Positions 8,782 to 17,249 of a stretch of DNA of 64,000 nucleotides are shown here, piece after piece. Every line of letters begins with the position of its first letter. The first letter of the stretch is position 1. Under the pieces are notes generated by a model. The model ran no database searches and was not told the DNA's origin. It saw only the letters and a program-made list of their open reading frames with translations. Source of the DNA: Streptomyces sp. Alt3 (GTDB lineage Bacteria > Actinomycetota > Actinomycetes > Streptomycetales > Streptomycetaceae); assembly GCF_030719215.1 (NCBI RefSeq), contig NZ_CP120983.1, positions 6,820,001 through 6,884,000 on the forward strand, in the 5' to 3' direction. The position numbers and the translations under genes were made by a program.

Positions 8782-9665
8782 CTTCTGCGGCAGCCGCCCC
8801 TGCGCGTCACGTCCTGGAGCAGGCATGTTCCGTGGTCGGACTGGAATCCGCCGGGGCGGAACCGCTACGGCTGGCCGAGAACCAGGTATGGCGGCTACCG
8901 GGCAGGCAGGTGATCGTACGGATATCACGGGCGGGCCAGAGCGCTGCGGCGGCCCGTGAGGTGCGCGTCGCGCGTTGGCTCGCCCGGGAGACCATCGCGG
9001 CTGTTCGCCTGGTCGACGTGGAGCAGCCGGTCGAGGTGGGCGGTAGGCCAGTGACCTTCTGGGTGGAACTCCCACCGCAGGAGCACGGCTCCGTTCAAGA
9101 CGTCGCTCAACTCCTCGCGCAGCTCCACTCCCTGCCCATGCCGGGCATAGAGCTGGGGTACCTCGATCCCTTCGTCCGGGTCGGCGAACGACTCCAAGCA
9201 GCCACGACGATCCGCGAAGACGACAAAGAGTGGCTGCACGGACTCCACCGCGACCTCGCAGCGGCCTGGGCCGAGCGGCCGGCCGGCCTACCCGACCGGG
9301 CTGTGCACGGCGACGCCTGGCCCGGCAACTTCGTCCGCACGGCCGACGGGGTCCTGATGATGGACCTGGAGCGCTTCTCCGTGGGGCCTCCGGAGTGGGA
9401 TCTCGTATCCACCGCAGTGCGCGCGAAGACCACGGGCGCGGTCACCATGCGCGAGTACGACCAGTTCTGCGCGACCTACGGCCACGACGTCACGGCGTGG
9501 GAGGGCTATCCCATCCTCGCGCGCGCTCGGGAGCTGCGGATGACGACGTACGCAGCTCAGCACGCGGCCGGCAACGAAGAATGGATCAGCCAAGCGCAGT
9601 ACCGGATCGACTGCCTGCGCGGTCGATCCGGTCCGAGGCCGTGGACGTGGACGGGAATCCTCTGA
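8778..9665 (+). CDS. APH-type phosphotransferase (protein-kinase-like fold)
   Basis: 295 aa, overlapping the regulator by ATGA. HGDAWPGNF (177-185) is the Brenner catalytic loop (H-x-D...N) and MDLERF (195-200) stands where the metal-binding DFD/DWE is found. VIVRISRAG (45-53) fits the beta-strand that usually carries the ATP Lys, here replaced by Arg. The family phosphorylates aminoglycosides, choline or other small molecules; there is no basis for naming a substrate. The tight coupling to an XRE/TPR regulator is common in Streptomyces. Confidence 0.8.
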   Translation: MTSAAAAPARHVLEQACSVVGLESAGAEPLRLAENQVWRLPGRQVIVRISRAGQSAAAAREVRVARWLARETIAAVRLVDVEQPVEVGGRPVTFWVELPPQEHGSVQDVAQLLAQLHSLPMPGIELGYLDPFVRVGERLQAATTIREDDKEWLHGLHRDLAAAWAERPAGLPDRAVHGDAWPGNFVRTADGVLMMDLERFSVGPPEWDLVSTAVRAKTTGAVTMREYDQFCATYGHDVTAWEGYPILARARELRMTTYAAQHAAGNEEWISQAQYRIDCLRGRSGPRPWTWTGIL

Positions 9666-9788
9666 TCAGGATGTTCGCCGACGCGCTGCCAGGGTCAGCT
9701 CGGCGGCGAATCGGCCCCGCGTCAGCGGCGGGATGCCGCACCTTGCACTCGGCGAGTTGTGCAAGCTGGCCCGCTCACCGAAACCGCG

Positions 9789-10373
9789 CTACCTGAGAAG
9801 CCCGAACGTCACGGCGGCGGCAACTCCGCCCAGCAGGGCGCCGACGATGGTCTGCGCGACGGTGTGGTCCCGGAGCTGGACACGGGACCATCCGACGGCG
9901 GCGACGACAAGGGCGAGGGCGGCCAGAGCCTGCCCGAAGGCGAGCGTCAGGATCGTGGCCACGCCGCCGGCGACGGCGGTGTGCACCGACACCTTCCACC
10001 AGACGGTGACCACCATGGTGGCGGCCAGGCCGACGAGCATGGCGATCACCAGGGCGAAGAGCTCACGGGGAGCGTCGAAGACGACCTGGATCAGGATGCC
10101 GGCGAGCACCGAGATCATGGTCGCCGTGAGTGGGATGGCGCGCTGGGACCGGACCTTGACGTGCTTGTCCGTCCAGGATCCGCGTTTCACACCGAACAAG
10201 ATGATGGCGATGGGAATGCCACCGCAGAACAACGCGGCGAGGAGTCCCCAAGCCAGCCCATCGGCGCTTCCCGTGCTGTGCCAGCCGATGATCAGCAGAA
10301 TGGCTATGACGAGGTAAGCCGGCGCGAGGGCATCGGTGACTATGCGGGCGAGACGAGTTGAAGTGAGCTTCAT
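9789..10373 (-). CDS. PAP2-family membrane phosphatase-like protein
   Basis: 194 aa, nearly all transmembrane (about five or six helices). KVSVHTAVAGG and SRVQLRDHTVAQTIVGALLGG recall the second and third PAP2 motifs (SxH and SR...HxxxD), with Gln in place of the final Asp; the KxxxxxxRP motif is degenerate (KVRSQRAIPL). It could be an active lipid phosphatase or a scaffold relative. It starts in an ATGA overlap with the MAB_1171c-like gene, so the two are coupled. The 123 nt between its stop and the APH gene hold nothing recognised. Confidence 0.75.
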   Translation of the reverse strand: MKLTSTRLARIVTDALAPAYLVIAILLIIGWHSTGSADGLAWGLLAALFCGGIPIAIILFGVKRGSWTDKHVKVRSQRAIPLTATMISVLAGILIQVVFDAPRELFALVIAMLVGLAATMVVTVWWKVSVHTAVAGGVATILTLAFGQALAALALVVAAVGWSRVQLRDHTVAQTIVGALLGGVAAAVTFGLLR

Positions 10374-11542
10374 CCTGAACTCCGGGCTGAGGAGAATTCT
10401 CGAACAAGTGCTGATTCGTAGGCTGTTGCCAGGTGCCTCAAAGCTTCGACTTCGCTGTGAAGGTCCTTACCGCCACTGGCAGGGGCTGTGTGCTCACCCG
10501 CGCGGGCGTCGCCGTTTTCCCGCGCCTCCTTGGCGCTGGCGATCCAGCACGCCTCGGCGTATATCTCGGCCTGGGCGCCTATGAGGCCCTTCTCCGCGAC
10601 GTAACGTGCGGCCTCGGAACGTAGGGCCGGGGAAGCATGGTCCCCGAGATCCAGAATCGCGTCTCGGATTTCTATCCCCCGTCGATACAGGCGACCGCGT
10701 GTGTGGCGGAAAAGAAGAGCATCCGCTCGCCTGCTGCGCGGTGGATCGAGACGCACTGAAGGGACGGCGGAAGTGAGCTCGAGCCAGAGAGGGTAGAGCT
10801 GCGTGAGAGCGAGATGGGCACGGCCCCATTGGTGGAGTCGACGGACGACCGGCAAGGTGCTTCCGGCGAGGATGAAGACCAACGCCCCGAACAAGAAGGC
10901 GCTGCTGATGTTTTCATCAGTCCGCGGGGATACCGGCGTCAAGCCGAAGTAACGAAGCGCCAAGGCCAGTACGCGGTGCCCCGCGTAGACGATCCCCAGA
11001 GCCGTCCCCATGCCGGTGATCCGAAGCCCGCGCCCCAGGAGGCCGGCTTCCGGGAGGCGACCCCATCGCCAGCACAGTCGAGTGGCACTGACGAGAGCCG
11101 TACCGAGGTAGCCGGACCAGATGACGCCGTAGACGGCGATACGCCAGTCGTCGGCGAAGTCGGTGAGAAGGTCGGTGGCTTCCCCAGGCTGCGGAGCGGC
11201 GAAGAACAGCAGGGTCAGACCGACTCCTGCGGCAAGAGGAATGGTGATGCGCGGACGTGATCCGCGGAGCGAGGTGGCCTGCTCATGTGCCACGTCATAC
11301 ACGAAGGTCAGTACGGCGTAGGCGGCTGTGATGCCTGCCAGGTGCTTGCACAGGGTCGCCACGTTGTGGATCCCCAACCAGGAATCCAGAGCCGATGAGA
11401 CGCCGTCTGGACGGATGGTCATGGCTATGGACAGTGCGAAGAACGCTACCCAAAGAGCGCGCTTCGCCGGAACACGCCAGGCGGCCGGCGTGCGCCACAC
11501 CGTGACGATCCACAGCAGGGCTGCGGGGATGAAGGAAGCCAT
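10370..11542 (-). CDS. MAB_1171c-type putative transporter (DUF6545 C-terminus)
   Basis: 390 aa. The N-terminal 240 residues hold about seven hydrophobic helices (AALLWIVTVW, ALWVAFFALSIAMTI, IPLAAGVGLTLLFFAA, AFLFGALVFILAG and others). The C-terminal 150 residues are soluble and helical with RGRLYRRGIEIRDAILDL, as in DUF6545. The combination is the MAB_1171c family of putative transporters. Four bases separate it from the HExxH protein upstream and it overlaps PAP2 downstream, giving the usual XRE - ImmA-like - MAB_1171c set. Transport activity is not shown by the sequence. Confidence 0.8.
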   Translation of the reverse strand: MASFIPAALLWIVTVWRTPAAWRVPAKRALWVAFFALSIAMTIRPDGVSSALDSWLGIHNVATLCKHLAGITAAYAVLTFVYDVAHEQATSLRGSRPRITIPLAAGVGLTLLFFAAPQPGEATDLLTDFADDWRIAVYGVIWSGYLGTALVSATRLCWRWGRLPEAGLLGRGLRITGMGTALGIVYAGHRVLALALRYFGLTPVSPRTDENISSAFLFGALVFILAGSTLPVVRRLHQWGRAHLALTQLYPLWLELTSAVPSVRLDPPRSRRADALLFRHTRGRLYRRGIEIRDAILDLGDHASPALRSEAARYVAEKGLIGAQAEIYAEACWIASAKEARENGDARAGEHTAPASGGKDLHSEVEALRHLATAYESALVREFSSARSSG

Positions 11543-11546
11543 CGGA

Positions 11547-12098
11547 TCAGGAGTCGCTCAGCGCGTCGTCGAGGCGCTGCAGGACGGGGTTGCTTCGGGT
11601 CTCGTTCGGGGAGAACAAGTTGGCTTTCCTGGCAAGGAGGTCGGCGAGCTGCTCGGCGGCTCGCTCATCCTCCGTGTTGTAACTGGCCCGCCCGAGCACG
11701 CTTTTCACGGCTGATGAGTCAACCTGCTTGAAGAGATGCGCCATTCGTTCAACCTGCAACGAAGTGTGTTCCAGCAGCATGTGACTTATTTCGTGGAGGA
11801 CGATGTGTGTGCGATGAAGCGGGGAAGTCGATTCCTCGTGGAAAATGTGATCGGCCCGTTCCGTGGCGATCCAGGCCCCGCAGGGAACTCCGCTGGACGT
11901 GATTCCCGGAGTGCTGTGAAGGTATACGGGGCGTCCGCGTTGTGCAGACAGCATCTCGCAGAAGGTCTGTACGTCAAACGGGTCGGGGATCTCTGTGGTG
12001 GCGAGCAAGCCCTTGTGCTTCGGGGATTTCGCCGCGCTACTGCCCACCCGACCGAAGTGACTGCGCAGGTTCAACGTGCTGCTCCGGTTCGATGTCAT
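11547..12098 (-). CDS. ImmA/IrrE-like HExxH protein (toxin-component-like)
   Basis: 183 aa. HIVLHEISHMLLEHT contains the HExxH zinc site, and EDERAAEQLADLLA supplies the downstream Glu helix expected of ImmA/IrrE metallopeptidases. RGRPVYLHSTP precedes it, as in the family often labelled toxin component near MAB_1171c genes. It lies downstream of an XRE regulator, a classic sensor-protease/repressor arrangement in which the protease would cleave or sense the repressor; this is inference. The ribosome site at ATG 12098 is weak (GAAGAACGC). Upstream, 12099-12274 is locally AT-rich and probably holds the promoter. Confidence 0.8.
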   Translation of the reverse strand: MTSNRSSTLNLRSHFGRVGSSAAKSPKHKGLLATTEIPDPFDVQTFCEMLSAQRGRPVYLHSTPGITSSGVPCGAWIATERADHIFHEESTSPLHRTHIVLHEISHMLLEHTSLQVERMAHLFKQVDSSAVKSVLGRASYNTEDERAAEQLADLLARKANLFSPNETRSNPVLQRLDDALSDS

Positions 12099-12274
12099 AC
12101 CGAAGCGTTCTTCGGCCGAATCACGATACGACAGTGATCACGCGCGAATGGGCTGGGGGAATGCAAGGAATGGCTTTTGTTGATTGGGTGTCAGTTGATC
12201 AAGCTCGAAAATGGTGCATAGTGCATTTTTTCGGCGTCGATCTTCGCAGTGTGGAATCGGCGTGGTGACAACCG

Positions 12275-12703
12275 TCACGCGTTCGGCTTCGCAGGGTCGT
12301 CGTGAAGCCCCTCCAGTGCGCGCGCCCTTTCGATGAATCCGCTGATCGTCGAGAGCGTTTCAGTCGACAGGCCGGCGGCGCGTAGGGCTACGGCGCGGAC
12401 GTCGGCGTCCCGCATGGTCGTCAGGAGGGCCAGCTCGGCTTCGATCTGCTCCGACTCCTTGGCGTCGAAGAAGTACGCCGGAGGTACGCCGAAGAAGGCG
12501 GCCAACGCTCTGATCGTTTCCAGCTTCGGGTTGCGGTTGGAGCCGGTCCGGAGCTGCTGAATGGCGCTGGCCGAGATGGATGTCCCCGTGCTCTCCCGGA
12601 TGCCGGCGGACACCTCGGCGTAGGTGTACGGCCCTCGCCCCTTGGGGTGCATGTCTCTGAAGAGCCGGTCGAGCAGTTCCGCGAACTGCCGCTCTGTGGT
12701 CAT
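12275..12703 (-). CDS. XRE-family HTH transcriptional regulator
   Basis: 142 aa from ATG 12703 (AAGGGA box). The HTH spans about residues 8-70: YTYAEVSAGIRESTGTSISASAIQQLRTG is helix-turn-helix-like, followed by NPKLETIRALAAFFGVPPAYFF, typical of repressors paired with ImmA/IrrE proteins. The C-terminal helical region (EQIEAELALLTTMRDADVRA) may mediate dimerisation. It is the likely repressor of the HExxH/MAB_1171c/PAP2 cassette and diverges from the replication genes to its right. Confidence 0.85.
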   Translation of the reverse strand: MTTERQFAELLDRLFRDMHPKGRGPYTYAEVSAGIRESTGTSISASAIQQLRTGSNRNPKLETIRALAAFFGVPPAYFFDAKESEQIEAELALLTTMRDADVRAVALRAAGLSTETLSTISGFIERARALEGLHDDPAKPNA

Positions 12704-13106
12704 TCCGGATCCCTTCGCTGCGCGGGTGAGCCCATCCACTTCGGTGGTGCTACGTGTTCGATCGTACCGAATGGCAACACTGTGGTTGACGAAGGTTCGC
12801 GATTGCGGTGTATGTTGATCGCGCATTCATCCACTGGAGTGGTGATTGCCTGGTCAGGGCAGGTGTAAGAGGTGGACTTGTAACGAGGCTCACCCTATGG
12901 TCCTGATCCCAGCAGATCGCCTACCCGGCGCTGCGGCAACGAACGAGAGGGAAGAGGCAGGGGAGGAAGAGGGGCCCAGTGCCCGGGAGCTACCAACTCC
13001 CGGAGCGCCAGGCCGGCGCCCCAGAGGGGCCGACTCACATCTCGCGGGCGGCGGGCTTTTTCAGGAGAACCACCGCACCGCGCTCCTACGAACAACGGAG
13101 TATCGC
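12704..13106. promoter_or_regulatory. Divergent intergenic region with hairpin and promoter-like boxes
   Basis: A 403-nt gap between the leftward XRE gene and the rightward replication genes. TTGACG near 12789 with TATGTT 19 nt later is a candidate rightward promoter. CCACTGGAGTGG just after it is palindromic and could be an operator. CCGGGAG (12983-12989) and CTCCCGG (12997-13003) form a 7-bp hairpin with a 7-nt loop in the presumed leader. No convincing gene is seen; open frames here lack start signals. Confidence 0.4.
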
Positions 13107-13430
13107 ATGCTCGCCACGCCGAGCGGAATCCCGGCCTGCCCGGAAACCGGCCGCCAGCACCGTCTCGCCGCCCAGCTCACCGATATGATCCCGGGCGCGG
13201 TCAGCATCCGCGTCAGCCTTACCGACCCGAGCCAGGCCTGGCCGCACCCGCATGCCAGCGCCAAGGGCGAGGCCGACAAGACGGTGGCGCTCAGCCGGAC
13301 GACCGCCAGGGTCGCGGCCCGCTGGATCCTGCGGGTCTGGCCGGAGGCGGACTGGACCCGGCCGCACATCCTCGACCTCGCCGACGCGACCCTCATCCCT
13401 AGCGACCTCGCGGCCGGCCGGGGTCGCTGA
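13107..13430 (+). CDS. Conserved small protein heading the replication module
   Basis: 107 aa from ATG 13107, with CGGAG 7 nt upstream. It contains no motif that I recognise; GAVSIRVSLTD and ARVAARWILRVWPEADW look like a beta strand followed by an amphipathic helix. It ends one base before the start of the replication-initiator-like gene, so it is probably translationally coupled. Small genes of this kind often open the replication region of Streptomyces mobile elements. A regulatory or copy-control role is only a guess. Confidence 0.6.
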   Translation: MLATPSGIPACPETGRQHRLAAQLTDMIPGAVSIRVSLTDPSQAWPHPHASAKGEADKTVALSRTTARVAARWILRVWPEADWTRPHILDLADATLIPSDLAAGRGR

Positions 13431-13431
13431 C

Positions 13432-14454
13432 ATGGCACGGATACGCACCATCAAGCCGGAGGCGTTCACCTCCGAGTCGCTCGCCGAAGTGAGCGTCGAG
13501 GCCGAGCGGACCTTCTTCGGGCTGCTCACCCAGGCCGACGATCACGGCCGTCACCGCGACAACGCCGCGATCATCGCCGGGCTGCTTTGGCCCTTGCGCG
13601 CCGAGCACACTTCGGTCCATGTCGAGGACGACCTCCAGCAGCTCGCGAACGCCGGCCTTGTCTGCCGGTACACCGGCTGCGACGGTCGCCGCTACCTCCA
13701 CATCGTCACCTGGTCCGAGCACCAGAAGATCGACAAGCCGAGCCAGTCCCGCCTGCCGTCCTGCCCGCAGCACCAAGCCGCCCACCGGTGCGCACCCTGC
13801 AAGGGCACCTGCACCGAGCGGACGCAGGCGCCGTCCCCTACTTCCCCCGGTGTGTTCGCCGAGGCTTCGCCGAACACACCCCGAGGCCTCGATCTGCCGG
13901 CCCAGGCCGCCGCGACATCTCCCGGCCCCGCAGGCGGGCCTCCCACCGCCCAGCAGGACCCCCTCGACGTCACGGTCGGCGCCCATCACCACACGGGCGC
14001 GAAAAATGCAGGTCAGGACGCATTCGCCGAGGCTTCCCCGAACCTTCCCCGAAGCCTCCCCGAGGGCTCGGCGCCTGGATCTAGGATCTTGGATCCTGGA
14101 TCTTCTTTCCCTACGGGGCGCACGGCGCCCGCAGACACCGTCTCGGCCAATCAGCTGGTCGGCGAGTACATCACTGCCTGCGAGGAGCGTCCGCCCAGTG
14201 ACGTGATCAAGCACCTCGGGCGGATCACCAAGAAGCTCCTGGCCGAGGGCATCGCCCCGGAGCACATCCGGGCCGGGCTGCGGAACTTCGCGGCCAACCC
14301 CAAGCACCCGAGCGTGCTGACCAGCATGGTCAACGAGGCCATGAACGCGAGGTCCGGCGGTTCGGTACGGGCGGGAAGCTGGCCTAACGTGCCCGCTCAC
14401 CAGGCGTGGACCAACCCGGCCGACGCTGCCGCCGCCTACGCCGAGGAGCTGTGA
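13432..14454 (+). CDS. Replication-initiator-like protein (phage/ICE type)
   Basis: 340 aa beginning MARIRTIKPEAFTSESLAEV, the typical opening of actinophage and ICE replisome-organiser proteins with an N-terminal winged helix. FFGLLTQADDHGRHRDNAA and YLHIVTWSEHQKIDKPS continue that domain (1-110). A low-complexity Pro/Ser linker (about 130-230) containing a duplicated FAEASPN block joins a C-terminal helical domain (ITKKLLAEGIAPEHIRAGL). It overlaps the DnaC-like gene by one base, the usual initiator plus helicase-loader order. Origin recognition is inferred. Confidence 0.7.
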   Translation: MARIRTIKPEAFTSESLAEVSVEAERTFFGLLTQADDHGRHRDNAAIIAGLLWPLRAEHTSVHVEDDLQQLANAGLVCRYTGCDGRRYLHIVTWSEHQKIDKPSQSRLPSCPQHQAAHRCAPCKGTCTERTQAPSPTSPGVFAEASPNTPRGLDLPAQAAATSPGPAGGPPTAQQDPLDVTVGAHHHTGAKNAGQDAFAEASPNLPRSLPEGSAPGSRILDPGSSFPTGRTAPADTVSANQLVGEYITACEERPPSDVIKHLGRITKKLLAEGIAPEHIRAGLRNFAANPKHPSVLTSMVNEAMNARSGGSVRAGSWPNVPAHQAWTNPADAAAAYAEEL

Positions 14455-15161
14455 TGCGCACCCGGAACCACGAACCGCAGACCCTCGCCGGCGAGGGCAC
14501 CCTGGACCGGATGGCCCGGATTCTGGCCGCCCGCCACATCGACCCGGCCACCGTCGCCGCAATCGCCGACGACTCCGAACCCTTCTCGCCGCTGGACGCC
14601 TTGTCGGCCGGGATGCCTCCGCGCTACCAGGCCGCCATCGCCGACCATCCCCAGGTCCTGACCTGGGCCCGCGACGTCGCCGAAGCGGCCGTCGTCCCCA
14701 GCCCGGGAGCCCGGCGGCAGGTCGCCACCGGACCCAGCCTGCTGATGGCCGGCGTCGTCGGAGCCGGCAAGACCCACCAGGCGTATGGCGCGATCCGCCT
14801 CCTGGTGCAGAACGGGATCGGCGTGCGCTGGCGTGCCACCACCGCCGCCGACCTTTACGCCGACCTACGCCCCCGCCCCGGCGTCGACAGTGAGCGGGAA
14901 CTGGCGGCCTACAGCCGGGTGCCGCTGCTGATCATCGATGACCTCGGCGCGGCCAAGGCATCGGAGTGGGTCGAGGAAGTGACGTACCGGCTGATCAACC
15001 GCCGCTACAACCACATGGTCCCGACCTTGATCACCACCAACCTGGCGATCAAGGACCTCAAGGCCTACCTCGGCGACCGCGTCACCTCCCGCCTCGCCCA
15101 GATGACCACCCGGGTCGAGTTCGAACCGGTCGACCGCAGACGCCACCGCACCGCAGCCTGA
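14454..15161 (+). CDS. DnaC/IstB-like AAA+ helicase loader
   Basis: 235 aa from the ATG of TGATG at 14454. Walker A is GVVGAGKT (100-107), Walker B LLIIDDLG (158-165), sensor I around TLITTNL and the arginine-finger region SRLAQM, all as in DnaC/IstB loaders. No IS21-type transposase gene lies nearby, so a replication role with the upstream initiator is more likely than IstB. It would load a DnaB-type helicase at the element's origin. Confidence 0.85.
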   Translation: MRTRNHEPQTLAGEGTLDRMARILAARHIDPATVAAIADDSEPFSPLDALSAGMPPRYQAAIADHPQVLTWARDVAEAAVVPSPGARRQVATGPSLLMAGVVGAGKTHQAYGAIRLLVQNGIGVRWRATTAADLYADLRPRPGVDSERELAAYSRVPLLIIDDLGAAKASEWVEEVTYRLINRRYNHMVPTLITTNLAIKDLKAYLGDRVTSRLAQMTTRVEFEPVDRRRHRTAA

Positions 15162-15273
15162 CCCACCACTGGCCGCCCCACGCGCCCTCAGCGCGCCGCC
15201 CCATGCACATCACGACCCAGCGCACCTCTCCGCCGACGCCCCATGCGCGCGGAGAGCGATCGGAGCAACCCGC

Positions 15274-15840
15274 ATGACCACCACGACGATCAGCTCTGCC
15301 CACCACCGGTCCTTGGGCGATCACACCTGGCAGGACGAGGCCGTCTGCCAGTCCACCGAGTACAACCCGGTGGACCCCGAAATCTTCTTCCCCGAGCCCG
15401 ACGAGACGGCCAAGATCACCGCCGCGAAGTCGCTGTGCGGCCAGTGCCCGGTGCGGCGCGCCTGCCTGGACGCCGCCCTCGAGAACAACGACACCGACGG
15501 CATCCGGGGCGGACTGACCGAGGAGGAGCGCCGACCGCTGCACGAGAAGCTCGCCCACCGCCTCGACTACAGCCGCGTCAACGCCACCATCGCCGGACGC
15601 GACGTCCACCTCACCAAGGCCGAACGCCGCGCGGTCGTCCAGGCCGCCTACCGCCACGGCCTCACCGAACAGCGCCTGGCCTGGCTCCTGAAGATCACCG
15701 AGGAACACGCCCAGAAGCTGTACCGCGAGACCCGCCGGGCACTCGTACACCGTGACCTGGAGCCGGCGACGAACACCATCCCGCCGCCCGTGACCGACGG
15801 CGAGCGCCTAGGTCGCGTCGACTTCGGGACCGCGGCATGA
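15274..15840 (+). CDS. WhiB-family iron-sulfur transcription factor
   Basis: 188 aa. Four Cys at 25, 55, 58 and 64 (CGQCPVRRAC) ligate the [4Fe-4S] cluster and GIRGG (76-80) is the WhiB turn. The C-terminal extension of about 100 residues, with a further helix-turn-helix-like stretch (TLTEQRLAWLLKITEEHAQKL region), is longer than in chromosomal Wbl proteins. CGGAG lies about 9 nt before the ATG. The stop overlaps the DUF2637 gene (ATGA). Plasmid and ICE WhiB proteins probably control transfer or replication genes; the target is unknown. Confidence 0.9.
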   Translation: MTTTTISSAHHRSLGDHTWQDEAVCQSTEYNPVDPEIFFPEPDETAKITAAKSLCGQCPVRRACLDAALENNDTDGIRGGLTEEERRPLHEKLAHRLDYSRVNATIAGRDVHLTKAERRAVVQAAYRHGLTEQRLAWLLKITEEHAQKLYRETRRALVHRDLEPATNTIPPPVTDGERLGRVDFGTAA

Positions 15841-16922
15841 CCAACACGCACGCGCCGAGGACGGCGCACATCACCGGCTGGGACCGCACGGTCGTCATCG
15901 CCCTGGGCGGCGCGGGTTGCGCCCTGTCGTACGACGCCCTCCAGCAGATGGCCGTCGCCATCCACATCCGCGGATTCCTCACCTACGTCTTCCCTCTGGT
16001 GATCGACGGGTTCATCGCCTACGGCGTACGGGCCCTGCTCGTCCTGCGCGACGCGCCTCTGCGCGCCCGGCTTTATGTCTGGACGCTCTTCGGTACGGCG
16101 ACGGCGGCCAGTATCTGGGCCAACGCGCTGCACGCGGTCAGGCTCAACGAGGAGGCGGGTCGGGTGACCGGGCTGCGGCTCGGGGACACGGTGGTCGCGG
16201 TGCTGTCCACCATCGCCCCGCTCGCCTTGGCCGGAGCTGTCCACCTCTACATCCTCATCGCCCGGGGGCCGGTCAAGGACGGTGACCGCGAGGACCCCGG
16301 TCTGGTCGGTCTCTCCGGTCACCGCGGTCCGGCTGACCGGCCCGAGGGCGTCGAGGTCACCCGGGTCGACTGGACTGACCGGGTCGGTCAGCCGCAGTCG
16401 AAGGCCGGTCAGGTCAGCGCCGGACAGTCGGTCACTGCCCTGACCGACCGGCCGCACCCGTCCCCGGACAAGCCGACCCCGATCCCTCGGTCACTGACCG
16501 GGGACAGTGCCCCGGCGGACAGCGGTGCCCCGGTCACCGGTCAGCACGGTCAGCCGGACGAGGCCGCTGACCTGCCCGGACAGCCGACCACCGCCCCGGC
16601 GGTCACTGACCGACCGGCCGGCACCGAGCCGGGCACCGGCCACCGGGGCAGCCCCCAGCCGGTCACCGGCCAGCCGGGCACTCCGCCGCCGGTCACTGAC
16701 CGGGGCTCCCGGACAACCAGTGACCGGCGGCCTGACCCGGACACCGAGGAGCTGTTGAAGATCGCCCGGTCAGCGGTCAGGGCCGAGGACAAGCTGACCC
16801 GCAAGGTGGTCGCCCAGGCGATCCGCGGTCAGCAGATTCCGCTCTCCAGCGACACGCTGACCGTCCTGATGGCCCAGCTCCGCGCGCAGCACGGACAGCC
16901 GGTCACCTCCACCCGGAACTGA
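15837..16922 (+). CDS. DUF2637 membrane protein (SpdB-like, spread/transfer)
   Basis: 361 aa. Residues 1-145 carry four hydrophobic helices (VVIALGGAGCALSY, FLTYVFPLVIDGFIAYGV, YVWTLFGTATAASIWANAL, VVAVLSTIAPLALAGAVHL) as in DUF2637, a family common in Streptomyces conjugative elements and resembling spread proteins. Residues 150-300 are a low-complexity linker dominated by VT, GQ and TDRP steps, whose DNA is the GGTCA repeat cluster. Residues 300-361 form a soluble charged domain (LLKIARSAVRAEDKL, VAQAIRGQQIPLSS) that could bind DNA like a Wbl/HTH tail. It overlaps whiB by ATGA. Confidence 0.8.
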   Translation: MTNTHAPRTAHITGWDRTVVIALGGAGCALSYDALQQMAVAIHIRGFLTYVFPLVIDGFIAYGVRALLVLRDAPLRARLYVWTLFGTATAASIWANALHAVRLNEEAGRVTGLRLGDTVVAVLSTIAPLALAGAVHLYILIARGPVKDGDREDPGLVGLSGHRGPADRPEGVEVTRVDWTDRVGQPQSKAGQVSAGQSVTALTDRPHPSPDKPTPIPRSLTGDSAPADSGAPVTGQHGQPDEAADLPGQPTTAPAVTDRPAGTEPGTGHRGSPQPVTGQPGTPPPVTDRGSRTTSDRRPDPDTEELLKIARSAVRAEDKLTRKVVAQAIRGQQIPLSSDTLTVLMAQLRAQHGQPVTSTRN

Positions 16923-16968
16923 CCGGACAGCCCGAAGCGGGTGACCGAGCCGGACACCCCGGCCGGTC
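16271..16968. repeat. Dense GGTCA/TGACC repeat cluster
   Basis: By eye about 35 copies of GGTCA or its complement TGACC fall in roughly 700 bp, often as CCGGTCA or as the palindrome GGTCACTGACC (16489, 16601, 16691). About one to two are expected by chance at this base composition. The copies use different reading frames (as V-T, G-Q and T-D codons) and continue past the DUF2637 stop into untranslated DNA up to 16968, which argues that the DNA itself is selected. It may be a binding array for a replication, partition or transfer protein. Confidence 0.65.
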
Positions 16969-17024
16969 ACCCGCCCCCGGACACGTACCCCCACACCCTC
17001 CCCAAGCGAAGCGGAGAGCACCTC

Positions 17025-17249
17025 ATGCGCACCCGACCGGCCACCCCCGCCGAGGTCGACTCCTGGCTGTCCGTCCTGCACCAGCACGGACACCTCCACC
17101 GCGCCAAGTCCACCCCCGACAACACCTGGACCGTGCAACGAACCCCGCACACCCGCCCCTGGACCCTGCACCACCCGGTTCTCGCGATGGACTGGATCGA
17201 GGAACTCGTCCTCGAAATCCGGCAGCAGAACCCGGAGACGACCCGGTGA
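17025..17249 (+). CDS. Small conserved protein upstream of mobC
   Basis: 74 aa from ATG 17025 behind GGAGAG. The sequence (PATPAEVDSWLSVLHQHGHL, then DWIEELVLEI) suggests a compact mixed fold; no family is recognised. Its stop overlaps the GTG of mobC (GTGA), so it belongs to the mobilization operon. An accessory role at oriT is possible but unproven. Confidence 0.55.
   Translation: MRTRPATPAEVDSWLSVLHQHGHLHRAKSTPDNTWTVQRTPHTRPWTLHHPVLAMDWIEELVLEIRQQNPETTR

Noticed and set aside
14454..15161. IstB of an IS21-type transposon
   Set aside because: No IstA-like transposase or IS ends nearby; coupling to an initiator-like gene favours a helicase loader.
15837..16922. Repeats in the DUF2637 linker as a CRISPR array
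   Set aside because: Repeat unit is only 5-7 bp, irregularly spaced and partly coding; no 25-40 bp repeats with spacers.
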